Shown here piece after piece: positions 1-7,689 of a DNA stretch of 64,000 nucleotides (its first letter is position 1; every line of letters starts with the position of its first letter). The DNA is taken from the NCBI GenBank assembly GCA_965198755.1, contig OZ240673.1, positions 2,418,001-2,482,000 on the forward strand, in the 5' to 3' direction. The translations under genes and the position numbers were made by a program. This stretch comes from BOG-908 sp963692875. Lineage in GTDB: Bacteria; Pseudomonadota; Alphaproteobacteria; Acetobacterales; Acetobacteraceae. The notes beneath the pieces are model-generated. The model was not told the origin of the DNA. It did not search any database and saw only the letters and a list, made by a program, of their open reading frames with translations.

Positions 1-2203
1 ACAGCGTGTCGTCGATCTGCTGCGGCTGGATGCCGAAGCGGGCGGCGGCGTCGCGGTCGATGGCCAGGGTGGCGGTGGTGCCGGCCACCTGCTGGTCGGT
101 GGTGACGTCGCGCAGGATCGGGATGGTGCGCAGGCGGTCCAGCAGCTTCGGCGCCCACTGGTTCAGCTCCGCCGGGTCAGCGTCCTGCAGGGTGTACTGG
201 TAGAGCGTGCGGGCGAGGCGGCCGCCGACGGTGATGTCCTGCGCGGGCTGCATGTAGATGCGGAAGCCCTCGATCGCCTCGGCCTTGGCCGCAAGGCGGG
301 CGATAACCGTGGTGATCGGGTCGCGGGTGCCCCAGGGTTTGAGGTTCATGTAGATGCGGCCGTTGTTGGCCGTCTGCCCGCCGTTTCCGGCGCCGATGAA
401 GGAGGCGAAGCTGGCCACTGCAGGGTCGGCCTGCAGGATGGCGTTCAGCTGCTCCTGCTTCTGATACATCTCCTTGTAGGAGGTGTCCTGGTTGGCCTCC
501 GTAATGGCGATCAGCGTTCCGATGTCCTGCTGCGGGAAGAAGCCTTTCGGGATGATGATGAACAGGTAGCCGGTCAGCGTGACGGTGGCCAGGAACACCA
601 TCAGCGTGACGAAGCGGAAGCGCAGGGCGACGGCCAGCGTGCGGCGGTAGAACGCCAGCATGGCGTCGAACACCCATTCCACCGCGCGGTACAGGCGGCC
701 GTGCTCATGTGTTTCGGCCTGCAGGAAGCGCGCGCACATCATCGGCGTGAGCGTGAGAGAGACGAAAGCGGAGATCACCACCGTCATCGACACCACGATG
801 GCGAACTCGCGCAGCAACCGCCCCACGATGCCGCCCATCAGCAGCAGCGGGATGAACACCGCGATCAGCGATACGCTGATGGAGACGATGGTGAAGCCGA
901 TCTCGCCGGCGCCCTGCAGCGCGGCCTCGAGCGGCGCCATGCCGTCCTCGATGTGGCGGTAGATGTTCTCAAGCATGACGATGGCGTCGTCGACCACGAA
1001 GCCGACCGCGATGGTGAGACCCATCAGCGAGAGGTTATCCAGGCTGTAGCCCATGATGTACATCGCCGCGAAGGTGCCCACCAAGGCCAGCGGCACGGTG
1101 ACGCTGGGAATGATGGTGGCCCACACGCTGCGCAGGAACAGGAAGATCACCATCACCACGAGCGCGATGGAGAGGATCAGGGTGAACTCCACGTCGGCCA
1201 CGGAGGCGCGGATGGTCTGCGTGCGGTCGACGATGGTCTGCACGTGGATGGACGGCGGGATGCTTTTCTCCAACCGCGGGAGTGCGGCCTGGATGCGTGC
1301 GACGGTGGCGATGACGTTGGCACCGGGCTGCTTGTACATGATCAGCAGCACGCCGCGGCGGGTGCGGCCGTTGGCGTCCTGCCAGGCGGCCAGCTCGTCG
1401 TTCTGCGGGCCGCGGATGGCCTGGCCGATGTCGCGGATGCGCACCGGCGCGCCGTTGCGGTAGGCGACGATCAGCTTGCCGTAGTCGGCCGGCTCGGTCA
1501 GCTGGTCGTTGGCCTGCACGGTGAAGGACTGGCGGCTGCCGTCGATGCTGCCCTTGGGGCTGTTGACGGTGGCGTTGGTCAGCACCGCGCGCACGTCCTC
1601 CATGGTCAGGCCCATCGCGGCGATGCGGGCCGGGTCCACCTGGACGCGGATGGCGGGCTTCTGCTGGCCGCCGACGACCACCTGGCTGACGCCGGTGACC
1701 TGGCTGAGCTGCTGGCTCAGCACGTTCTCGGCGTAGTCGTCCACCGTCGTCAGCGGCAGGTCGTTCGACCACACGCTCATCAGGAAGATCGGGCTGTCGG
1801 CCGGGTTCACCTTGCGGAAGGTGGGCTGGCTGGGAAGGTTCTTGGGCAGCTGGCCCTGCGCGCCGTTGATCGCTTCGAGCACGTCGGTGGCGGCCGCGTC
1901 CACGTTGCGCGAGAGGTCGAACTGCACGGTGATGGTGGAGCTGCCGAGCACGTTGATCGACGTCATCTGGCTCAGCCCGTTGATCTGGCTGAGCTGCGTC
2001 TCCAGCGGTTCGGCGACCGAGCTGGCCATCACGTCCGGGCTGGCGCCTGGGTAGCTGGCGCTGACCGAGATGGTGGGGAAGTCCACCGTCGGCAGCGGGG
2101 CGACCGGCAGCAGCGGGTAGCTGGCGACGCCGACCAGGAAGATCGCCGCCATCACCAGCGAGGTGGCGATCGGCCGGCGGATGAACGGGGTGGAGATGCT
2201 CAT
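1..2203 (-). CDS. RND multidrug efflux permease, MdtB/MexB-like (3' end cut by window)
   Basis: Inner-membrane proton antiporter of a tripartite efflux pump (HAE1-RND family). The translation from the ATG at 2203 begins MSISTPFIRRPIATSLVMAA, the usual RND start with transmembrane helix 1. Porter-domain sequence follows (YPGASPDVMASSVAEPLE), then the TM4 proton-relay region GFVVDDAIVMLENIYRHIEDG with the paired Asp residues typical of HAE1 pumps. About 734 codons are visible of a usual 1020-1050; the C-terminal third lies beyond position 1. The adaptor gene lies 10 nt upstream, so the two form one operon. No outer-membrane channel gene is visible. The family call is firm; the substrate is unknown. 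Confidence 0.93.
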   Translation of the reverse strand, partial: MSISTPFIRRPIATSLVMAAIFLVGVASYPLLPVAPLPTVDFPTISVSASYPGASPDVMASSVAEPLETQLSQINGLSQMTSINVLGSSTITVQFDLSRNVDAAATDVLEAINGAQGQLPKNLPSQPTFRKVNPADSPIFLMSVWSNDLPLTTVDDYAENVLSQQLSQVTGVSQVVVGGQQKPAIRVQVDPARIAAMGLTMEDVRAVLTNATVNSPKGSIDGSRQSFTVQANDQLTEPADYGKLIVAYRNGAPVRIRDIGQAIRGPQNDELAAWQDANGRTRRGVLLIMYKQPGANVIATVARIQAALPRLEKSIPPSIHVQTIVDRTQTIRASVADVEFTLILSIALVVMVIFLFLRSVWATIIPSVTVPLALVGTFAAMYIMGYSLDNLSLMGLTIAVGFVVDDAIVMLENIYRHIEDGMAPLEAALQGAGEIGFTIVSISVSLIAVFIPLLLMGGIVGRLLREFAIVVSMTVVISAFVSLTLTPMMCARFLQAETHEHGRLYRAVEWVFDAMLAFYRRTLAVALRFRFVTLMVFLATVTLTGYLFIIIPKGFFPQQDIGTLIAITEANQDTSYKEMYQKQEQLNAILQADPAVASFASFIGAGNGGQTANNGRIYMNLKPWGTRDPITTVIARLAAKAEAIEGFRIYMQPAQDITVGGRLARTLYQYTLQDADPAELNQWAPKLLDRLRTIPILRDVTTDQQVAGTTATLAIDRDAAARFGIQPQQIDDTL

Positions 2204-2213
2204 GGGCGGGGGC

Positions 2214-3416
2214 TTAGCTCGCGTCCTGCTGGCGGGGGTCGACCTTGGTGCCCGGCTGCACGCGAAGCTGGCCGGACAGCACCACCGTCTCGCCGGCCTG
2301 CAGCCCGTCGCTGATGATCACGTGGCCGGAATCCTGGTAGCCGAGCGTCACCGCGCGGCGGTCGACCGTCTGGTCGGGCTTGACGAGGTAGACGTAGAGG
2401 CCGTCCGGGCCGTGCTGGACGGCCTGCGGCGGCAGCGTCACCACGTGATTTGCGGTGCCCAGCAGCAGCCGGCCGGTGACGAACTGGCCGGGCCAGAGCT
2501 TGTCGTCGGTGTTGGCGAACTCGGCCTTCAGCTCGATCGTGCCGGTCAGCGTGTCGATGGTGTTGTTGATGGTCAGCAGCTTGCCGCGGCTGAGCACCTG
2601 GCCGCCGTCGCCGGCCAGGGCGTCGACTTCCGGGGCGCCGCCGGTCTGCGCCATTGCGGTGCGCACCGAAGCGAGCTGGTCCTGCGGCAGGGTGAACAGT
2701 AGGGCGATCGGGTGGACCTGGGTGATGCTGACAATGCCGGTCTGGTCGGTGGCGTGGATGAGGTTGCCGATGTCGACCAGGCGCAGACCGACCATGCCTT
2801 CGATGGGCGCGGTGATGCGGCAATAGTTCAGGTTAAGCTCGGCGCTGGCAACGGCGGCCTCGTCGCCCTGCAGGTTGGCGACGTACTGGCCAACCAGCGC
2901 CTGCTGGGTGTCGGTCTGCTGGTGCGAGGCCTCGTTGGTGCGGACCAGGTTGGCGTAGCGCACCAGGTCGCGCTTGGCGTTCTCCAGCTGCACCTCGTCG
3001 GCGGCGCGCCTGGCCTGCGCCTGGGCGAGTGCGGCAGCGTAGGGGCGCGGGTCGATCTGGGCGAGGAGGTCGCCGGGGTGGATCGTCTGGCCCTCGCGGA
3101 AGCCGATGCTGTCCAGGTTACCGTCCACCCGGGCGCGGACCAGCACCGAGCGGTAGGCCTGCACGGTGCCGATGCCGGTGACGTATTCAGGCACGTCCTG
3201 GCGGGCGGCGCGCACCACGGTGACCGGGACTGCGTCGCCGGCGGCCTGGGCGTGCGCCTGGCGCGGGCCGGCCAGGGCAGCGAGGCAGGCTGCCGCGACG
3301 CAGGCGAGGCGGGCGCTGCGGCCGGCCAGGTGTTGCGAGGCCCGGCCAGGTGTTGGTCCTGTCAAATCGCTGCTCGCCTCTTGTTGACCGGCCGCCCGGG
3401 CCGTCACGCTTGCCAT
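2214..3416 (-). CDS. RND efflux periplasmic adaptor (membrane fusion protein), MdtA-like
   Basis: Periplasmic adaptor joining the RND permease to an outer-membrane channel. The 400-residue protein has an N-terminal hydrophobic segment (LACVAAACLAALAG) ending near an AHAQA cleavage-like site. Next come a barrel-sandwich/lipoyl half (VRARVDGNLDSIGFREGQTI, then PGDLLAQIDPRPYAAAL), a coiled-coil hairpin, the second lipoyl half (APIEGMVGLRLVDIGN) and a C-terminal beta-barrel/MP domain ending VLSGQLRVQPGTKV. The ATG at 3416 is chosen over an upstream TTG at 3425. The signal segment begins about 40 residues in, so a more internal start is possible. It is transcribed just ahead of the permease. Confidence 0.92.
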   Translation of the reverse strand: MASVTARAAGQQEASSDLTGPTPGRASQHLAGRSARLACVAAACLAALAGPRQAHAQAAGDAVPVTVVRAARQDVPEYVTGIGTVQAYRSVLVRARVDGNLDSIGFREGQTIHPGDLLAQIDPRPYAAALAQAQARRAADEVQLENAKRDLVRYANLVRTNEASHQQTDTQQALVGQYVANLQGDEAAVASAELNLNYCRITAPIEGMVGLRLVDIGNLIHATDQTGIVSITQVHPIALLFTLPQDQLASVRTAMAQTGGAPEVDALAGDGGQVLSRGKLLTINNTIDTLTGTIELKAEFANTDDKLWPGQFVTGRLLLGTANHVVTLPPQAVQHGPDGLYVYLVKPDQTVDRRAVTLGYQDSGHVIISDGLQAGETVVLSGQLRVQPGTKVDPRQQDAS

Positions 3417-3462
3417 GCACCTCAACGGGCATGCCGAGCAAGTGGCCGAACGGCGACGGCGT

Positions 3463-4260
3463 TCAAGTCAGCGGCGGGCGCGGCAGCTTCAGGCCGGCGG
3501 GCATCAGATGGTCCAGCGGACGCACGGCCAGGCGCGTGGGCATCAGCCGGTAGGCGGCAAGGTTGCGCCCGGTCACCCCCGCCGAGCGCATTATCGAGGC
3601 AGGTTGCGAGACCATCGCCGCCATCCTGCCGACCGGTGCCATGCCGCCGGGCGGCGCCGCCGGCGCGGCGGCGGCCAGCGCCGTGGCGTCCGCTTCGGGT
3701 CTGGGCACCGGCGCCGGTGCGGCGTGCCGCCTGGCCGGCCTCTCGCCGTCTCTGCGGCCGTCCGGCAGCGCCCATTCGGCGAGGACACGGCGCTGGTAAT
3801 GCTCGCCGAGGGTGGGCATCTGCGAGTGGTAGGCCGCGTCGGCGGCGGGGTCGAAAGCCTGTTCGAGCGAGGCAAAGGCGTCCGGGTGGTGCATCAGGTT
3901 GACCTGTATGCAGCCGACGTCCATCGGTCGGACGCCGCGCGCCTGCAGCGCACGAACGGCGGCCACCGCCTCCTGCTTGCTGGCGTAGAAGCTGCCCGCG
4001 CCTTCGGCATTCACCGTCCACAGCCAGGGTGCGATGGTGACGGTCAGCGGGTCCGGGCGGCCGGATCCCACGCGCGCGATGGCCTGCAGAAAGGCGTCCG
4101 GCACGTGGCGGGACGCCTCAGCCGCAGTGATGGCTGCCCTGGACAGGCTCCCCTGCCCCGGCTCGACAATCGCTTGCACGGCCGCACCTGCAGCGATGGC
4201 CGAGAGCGGAAGCCAGGCCCAAGCCAGCACAACCCAGGCGATGCAGGAAAGAAGGCGCAT
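3463..4260 (-). pseudogene. Lytic transglycosylase-like protein, catalytic Glu replaced and core shortened
   Basis: 265 residues with an N-terminal signal segment (LLSCIAWVVLAWAWLPLSAIA). Residues about 54-170 match SLT-type lytic transglycosylases of Alphaproteobacteria: FLQAIARVGSGRPDP, TIAPWLWTVNAEG, ARGVRPMDVGCIQVNLMHHP, DAFASLEQAFDPA. Family members usually have V-E-S-G where this protein has V-G-S-G; residue 65, normally the catalytic Glu, is Gly. After FDPAADA the sequence jumps to AYHSQMPTLGEHYQRRVL, so roughly 25 residues of the usual core helix appear to be missing. The tail is Ala/Pro/Arg-rich. The frame is open, so this may be a translated inactive protein rather than a dead gene. 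Confidence 0.7.
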
Positions 4261-4334
4261 GCCGCAGCATCGCAGGGTCGGCTGAAGGCGGCGTTAACGA
4301 CCCTGCGAGGAAAATGCTGCATTGCAAAAAAATG

Positions 4335-4362
4335 CTTGCGCAGCCCGGCCTTGGACCATACT
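4335..4362 (+). promoter_or_regulatory. Candidate sigma-70 promoter of the small RNA
   Basis: CTTGCG at 4335-4340 resembles the alphaproteobacterial -35 (CTTGAC). CATACT at 4357-4362 would be the -10, with a 16-nt spacer. A transcript start near 4369 would give an RNA of about 80 nt ending at the terminator at 4420-4449. Confidence 0.45.
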
Positions 4363-4368
4363 GTATGT

Positions 4369-4449
4369 GTGCGGTGCTGCTTCGGCACGCCGCATCTTGG
4401 ACGTTTCCTCCCTAAACTTGGCGGTGCCTCACGGCACCGCCTTTTTTTT
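4369..4449 (+). ncRNA. Small RNA, MmgR/suhB (alpha-r8)-like
   Basis: A short unit with its own promoter and a strong terminator in a gap without a gene. A 5' hairpin (GCGGTGC...GCACGCCGC around a TTCG-like loop) is followed by single-stranded TTGGACGTTTCCTCCCTAAA, an anti-Shine-Dalgarno CCUCCC motif, and then the terminator stem. From memory this matches the arrangement and core of the alphaproteobacterial suhB/MmgR RNA (about 77 nt). The size and layout are seen in the sequence; the family assignment is recall and needs a covariance-model search. Confidence 0.6.
4420..4449 (+). terminator. Rho-independent terminator of the small RNA
   Basis: A perfect 9-bp stem GGCGGTGCC/GGCACCGCC with a TCAC loop is followed by eight T residues (4442-4449). 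The T run is on the plus strand, so it ends the plus-strand small RNA. Confidence 0.88.
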
Positions 4450-4568
4450 GTGCCTGGCCGGACGTCATTAACCCGTTGCTAAACCGACACCACTAGCATT
4501 TGCGACGTATATATGTTCTACATGCGCGTCGAATAGTCCGGCACGCTTGGGAAGGTCTGCACGTGCGT

Positions 4569-4743
4569 CTTATACCAAGTGGCGAGAACACTGACCGGGC
4601 AAGAAGAAGCAAAGGCCTTCTTCGAGCAGCAGAAAGCTTTCATTGCGGCTGTCGCGTATTGCTGAAGCGACACGTCCCAACACCGCGCACCTGCAGAGAG
4701 CAAACGTTCTCTGGTTCTTTTCAAACAAGAACCACTTGCTTCC
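4569..4743. repeat. Intergenic repeat E1 (degenerate, with left terminal repeat)
   Basis: Decayed copy of the window's repeat family. A left outer flank CTTATACCAAGTGGCG (from 4569) resembles the terminal repeat of E30. It is followed by a broken R arm, GGCTGTCGCG, and a broken F arm (GGTTCTTTTCAAACAAGAACC) ending ACTTGCTT at about 4741. Its right end abuts the Flp-like coding sequence. Confidence 0.7.
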
Positions 4744-4880
4744 TCGCCGACCGCCACGCCGTCACCGCGCTCGAATACGGCATCGTCGCCGCCTTCCTCT
4801 GCCTCTCCCTGCTCGGCATCTTCACCAGCTTCGGCAACGTGATCAGCGCGATGTTCTCCCGCGCATCAAGCGGGCTCTGA
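4740..4880 (+). pseudogene. Flp/Fap-type pilin component, 5' end replaced by repeat E1
   Basis: The translation FLADRHAVTALEYGIVAAFL, then CLSLLGIFTSFGNVISAMF, is the conserved core of Flp pilins: a basic residue, then ALEYG with the Glu5-like residue and a hydrophobic helix. Length after the expected cleavage point fits a small Flp subunit. No start codon lies at the usual place; the sequence immediately upstream is the right end of E1. The frame stays open back to a TTG at 4500, which would give a 126-residue chimera made of repeat sequence. Either the gene is decapitated or it is expressed as this fusion. No tad/cpa assembly genes are seen nearby. Confidence 0.6.
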
Positions 4881-4892
4881 CACGCCGCGCAA

Positions 4893-5759
4893 CTACCGCA
4901 TCAGTGCAGGCGCCTGGTCTGCGAGCAGCGCGGCCAGGCCGGCCATGTCCTGCTGCACGCGGCCGAAGCCCGGACACTTCTCCAGGCTCGCCTCGTCCAT
5001 GTACAGCGCGCGGGCGACCTCCACCTGAAGGGCGTGGATGTGGCTGGACGGCTTGCCGTAGTGGCGGGTAATGTAGCCGCCAGCATAGGGGTCGTTGCGG
5101 CGCACCACGTAGCCGCACCGCATGAAGTGGTGCTCCACCTCGCGCAGCAGCGCCGGCGCGCAGGCCGCACCGTGGGAGTCGCCCAGCACGATGTCGGGCA
5201 CCGGCCGGCGGTCCTGGCAGGCATGCGCGGGCATCGAGTGGCAGTCCACCAACAGGCAGGCGCCGAAGCGGTCGCGGGTGTCATTCGTCAAGGCGAGCAC
5301 GGCGTCGTGGTAGGGCTGCCAGCACTCGGCAACCCGGCGCTCAGCCTCGGCGAAGCGCAGGCGGTCACGGTAGATCGCCTCGCCGGTGGCCACCACGCGG
5401 GCGATGGTGCCCAGGCCGGCGCTCACCCGCGCACTGGTGGTGTTGACCCAGGCGGGCAGCGCGTCCTCGAACATGGACGGGTCGAGCTCCCAGGCTTCGC
5501 GGTTGGCGTCGCACCAGGCGCGCGGGAAGCTGGCGGCGATCAGCGTGCCTCCGTGATCTGGCACGCCGGCGCAGATCTCTTCCATGAAGCAATCCTCGCT
5601 GCGGCGCAGGGCGAGCGCGTCCAGCCTGGCGGCGGCAAGGAAGTCCGGCGCATAGTCGCGGCCGGAATGCGGCGAGGAGAACAGCAGCGGCGCGGCCTGG
5701 CCGGCTGGGGCTCGAATGGTGTAGCAGCCGGGCCGGTCGGTCAGCGCGATGTCGGACAA
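4893..5759 (-). CDS. N-formylglutamate amidohydrolase
   Basis: Hydrolyses N-formyl-L-glutamate to formate and glutamate (last step of one histidine-degradation route) or acts on a related N-acylated acid. The 288-residue length is typical. Visible family motifs are LLFSSPHSGRDY near the N terminus, RRSEDCFMEE, VDCHSMPAH (metal/catalytic region) and DIVLGDSHGAAC, then NDPYAGGYITRHYG and the C-terminal ALQVEVARALYMDE. The ATG at 5759 is the only start consistent with the family N terminus. No other hut genes are in the window, so the pathway role is inferred from the family only. Confidence 0.9.
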   Translation of the reverse strand: MSDIALTDRPGCYTIRAPAGQAAPLLFSSPHSGRDYAPDFLAAARLDALALRRSEDCFMEEICAGVPDHGGTLIAASFPRAWCDANREAWELDPSMFEDALPAWVNTTSARVSAGLGTIARVVATGEAIYRDRLRFAEAERRVAECWQPYHDAVLALTNDTRDRFGACLLVDCHSMPAHACQDRRPVPDIVLGDSHGAACAPALLREVEHHFMRCGYVVRRNDPYAGGYITRHYGKPSSHIHALQVEVARALYMDEASLEKCPGFGRVQQDMAGLAALLADQAPALMR

Positions 5760-5832
5760 GAGGAGATGGCGCCCAGTAAGGTCAATGTCGGCGCGATCGA
5801 TGGGTCCCTCGCCAGGAAGCTGGGCTCGGTGG

Positions 5833-5904
5833 TGGGCGCGACAGGGATTGAACCTGTGACCCCTACCATGTCAAGGTAGTGCACTACCGCTGTGCTACGC
5901 GCCC
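5833..5904 (-). tRNA. tRNA-Val (GAC anticodon)
   Basis: On the minus strand a 72-nt cloverleaf is readable. The acceptor stem is GGGCGCG/CGCGCCC with discriminator A, and the D arm is GCAC-AGCGGTA-GTGC. The anticodon arm is CTACC-TTGACAT-GGTAG with anticodon GAC, followed by a five-base variable region and the T arm ACAGG-TTCAATC-CCTGT. CCA is not encoded. It stands alone between an amidohydrolase and repeat E2. Confidence 0.96.
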
Positions 5905-5962
5905 ACGCCGCGGAGTGCGGTTCCTACGAAAAATGGGTTGGTCAAGCAAGCCCCTGACGCGA

Positions 5963-6100
5963 GGCAAGCGAGCGCTTCTTTTTCGAGAAAAAGAAGCAAA
6001 AAGCTTTTGGTGCGGCTGTCGCGGCTTTGTCCGGCGAGCGAGCGACAGCGGAGTCAGAAGTTTTTTGCTTCTTTTTTTCAAAAAAGAACCGCTTGCTTTT
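5963..6100. repeat. Intergenic repeat E2 (full length, R arm left, F arm right)
   Basis: R-arm hairpin (CTTCTTTTTC-GA-GAAAAAGAAG), GCAAAAAGCTTTTGG, the central stem GGCTGTCGCGG paired with GCGACAGCGGAG, then the F-type arm ending ACCGCTTGCTT. It lies between divergent units (tRNA/amidohydrolase to the left, sulfotransferase to the right). It contains a GAGTC (GANTC) site next to the right arm. Confidence 0.9.
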
Positions 6101-6189
6101 GTCGGGTGGCCGCCGGGCACGGGGACCGACATGCAACGCCACACAAGGCTTACCGATTGCGCTGTGCTGAGGCGGAACGGCCGCATCCG

Positions 6190-7236
6190 GTGACCACCGC
6201 GCAAGGCGGCGGCGACGCGCGGGTCTGCCGCACCGTCTACCGCTACGGCTCGCTCGCCGGCGGGCATTTCGGCGACCTCGTGCTGCGGCGGGACGGCAGC
6301 GTGAGCCACTACCGCCATCCGAACGAGACGGCCTACCAAATCGTTGGCCAAACCCTCGCGTTCTTCGACGCGTCCGGGCGCCCAACCAACACGCTGGCCT
6401 TTGCAGCCGAGGTCAACGCGTTCGTCTCCCGCGAGGCAGGGCTGTACCTGCTGCCGGTGATCGAACTGCCGGCCGCCCCCCCGAACCCGCAAGCGGCCCC
6501 TGCCCTGCTGATCAACACCGTCCCGAAAAGCGGCACCTACCTGCTGGAAGCCGCCGCCGTGCACGCCGGGATGCACCGCACCCGCCTGCACCTGGGCGCG
6601 CAGTTCTGCGACGACTACCGCGAGGTGGCGGACACCGAGATGCACACAGCGCCGGAACAGCACCGCCGCACCGTGCCGGCCGCCGCGGTCGCGCACATCC
6701 TGCAGCCGGGCGAGGTGGCGGTGGGCCACATCGACGACCCCGCGCAATTGGACGGCGTGGCCCAGGCCGGCGTCAGGATTGTGCACTGCGTGCGCGACCT
6801 GCGCGCGGTGCTCGCCTCGCTCTACAGGTTCAAGCGGCAGGTGGTGCGGCCGCTCTCCCCGGCCGACGCGGTCTGGCGGGCGCTGGGCGCGGCCGACGGG
6901 TTCCTCGCCTTTCTCAGTTTCTTCGCGGACCGCGACGTCGCCCACGTGGCGCGTACCGCCGCCTGCATCCTGGAACGCAGCGAGCCGCTGCTGCGCTTCG
7001 AGGACCTGGCCGGCGCAAACGACGCGTCGGCCCTGCAGGCACAGCTTGCCGGATGGGACACGGCGGCAGCCGCGGCGTTTGCCGCTGCCGTGGTGCAGAT
7101 GCGCGGGCAGCCTACGCCGACGCTGCTTTCCGGGAAGCCCAACCCGCAGCCTGTGTGGAGCCCGGCCGCAGAGGAGTTCTTCCAACAGACCGGGCTGGCA
7201 CGGCTGAACACAAAACTCGGGTATCGTAACGACTGA
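6190..7236 (+). CDS. Sulfotransferase-family protein
   Basis: The 348-residue translation carries the PAPS 5'-phosphosulfate loop TVPKSGTYLLEAAA (compare PKSGTT/PKTGT of sulfotransferases), then CVRDLRAVLASLYRFKRQ, matching the 3'-phosphate-binding R-D-P-R-D-x-x-x-S block. It ends in a C-terminal region with HxxxGKPNP-like text typical of these enzymes. The acceptor is unknown. The GTG at 6190 is chosen because the frame upstream runs into repeat E2 and reads repeat-derived KK/FFF residues. The true start could be slightly downstream. The gene is alone on the plus strand and is followed by repeat remnants E3 and E4. Confidence 0.75.
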   Translation: MTTAQGGGDARVCRTVYRYGSLAGGHFGDLVLRRDGSVSHYRHPNETAYQIVGQTLAFFDASGRPTNTLAFAAEVNAFVSREAGLYLLPVIELPAAPPNPQAAPALLINTVPKSGTYLLEAAAVHAGMHRTRLHLGAQFCDDYREVADTEMHTAPEQHRRTVPAAAVAHILQPGEVAVGHIDDPAQLDGVAQAGVRIVHCVRDLRAVLASLYRFKRQVVRPLSPADAVWRALGAADGFLAFLSFFADRDVAHVARTAACILERSEPLLRFEDLAGANDASALQAQLAGWDTAAAAAFAAAVVQMRGQPTPTLLSGKPNPQPVWSPAAEEFFQQTGLARLNTKLGYRND

Positions 7237-7334
7237 CGAGCCGGCGGTTGACCGGTCGGAGGCAAGGCAACGCGGTTTTTCTTGGAAGGGAACTATCTGT
7301 GCATCCTTGAATGCACGCTGCGGACGATCGCGAA

Positions 7335-7413
7335 GCAGAAAGCAAGGCCTGCTTTTTTGAAAAAAAGAAGGCCTTGCTTGCTTCGGAACGATCAACCTTC
7401 AGACCGTTTGGTA
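7335..7413. repeat. Intergenic repeat E3 (solo hairpin plus right terminal repeat)
   Basis: A single long hairpin (AGCAAGGCCTGCTTTTTT / AAAAAAGAAGGCCTTGCT) lacks the central stem. To its right GATCAACCTTCAGACC, then GTTTGGTATTA, closely matches the right flank of E30. It looks like an internally deleted or half copy that kept one terminus. It lies just after the sulfotransferase gene and could terminate transcription there. Confidence 0.75.
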
Positions 7414-7582
7414 TTATCCCAAAAAATTAGGTCTGGCTTTCTCGCCGCCTATCGACGTTCCCCAAGCTCTACAGGAGTCGACGTCTCGGCTGCTGTATAA
7501 CAAGATTTTCTACCTTGCAGGTCCTCGCTCGACATGCCGGCCGCCGGTCTCAGCCCAACGGCACGATCGCAGGCGCGGACAC

Positions 7583-7668
7583 CTGAAACGACGCGTTTCA
7601 ACAACGCGCATCTCACGGAAACAAAAGTTTTTTGGTTCTTTTTTTCAAAAAAGAACCGCTTGCTTTGT
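7583..7668. repeat. Intergenic repeat E4 (right half)
   Basis: The interior block GAAACGACGCGTTTCA (subfamily i) is followed by ACAAAAGTTTTTTGG and an F-arm hairpin ending CCGCTTGCTTTG. The left arm is missing. It sits 3' of phzF (minus strand). The DNA between E3 and E4 (7414-7582) shows no gene. Confidence 0.8.
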
Positions 7669-7689
7669 CCCCGACAGCGGACCGCTCGC

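Noticed and set aside
701..2314. 537-codon plus-strand frame opposite the RND permease
   Set aside because: A GC-bias shadow: His/Asp/Gly-rich with no motif, while the minus strand encodes a clear RND protein. Similar shadows lie opposite ftsH, tilS, hisC and tolB.
5938..6189. N-terminal extension of the sulfotransferase frame into repeat E2
   Set aside because: The residues are translated repeat arms (runs of Lys/Phe) and do not match the family. The same holds for the extensions of glmM, folP, cpoB, tolB, tolA and the large membrane protein.
7335..7384. Classical Rho-independent terminators at the repeats
   Set aside because: The side hairpins are AT-rich and lack the usual GC stem plus U-run. 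Termination is possible but not shown, so they are listed as repeats.
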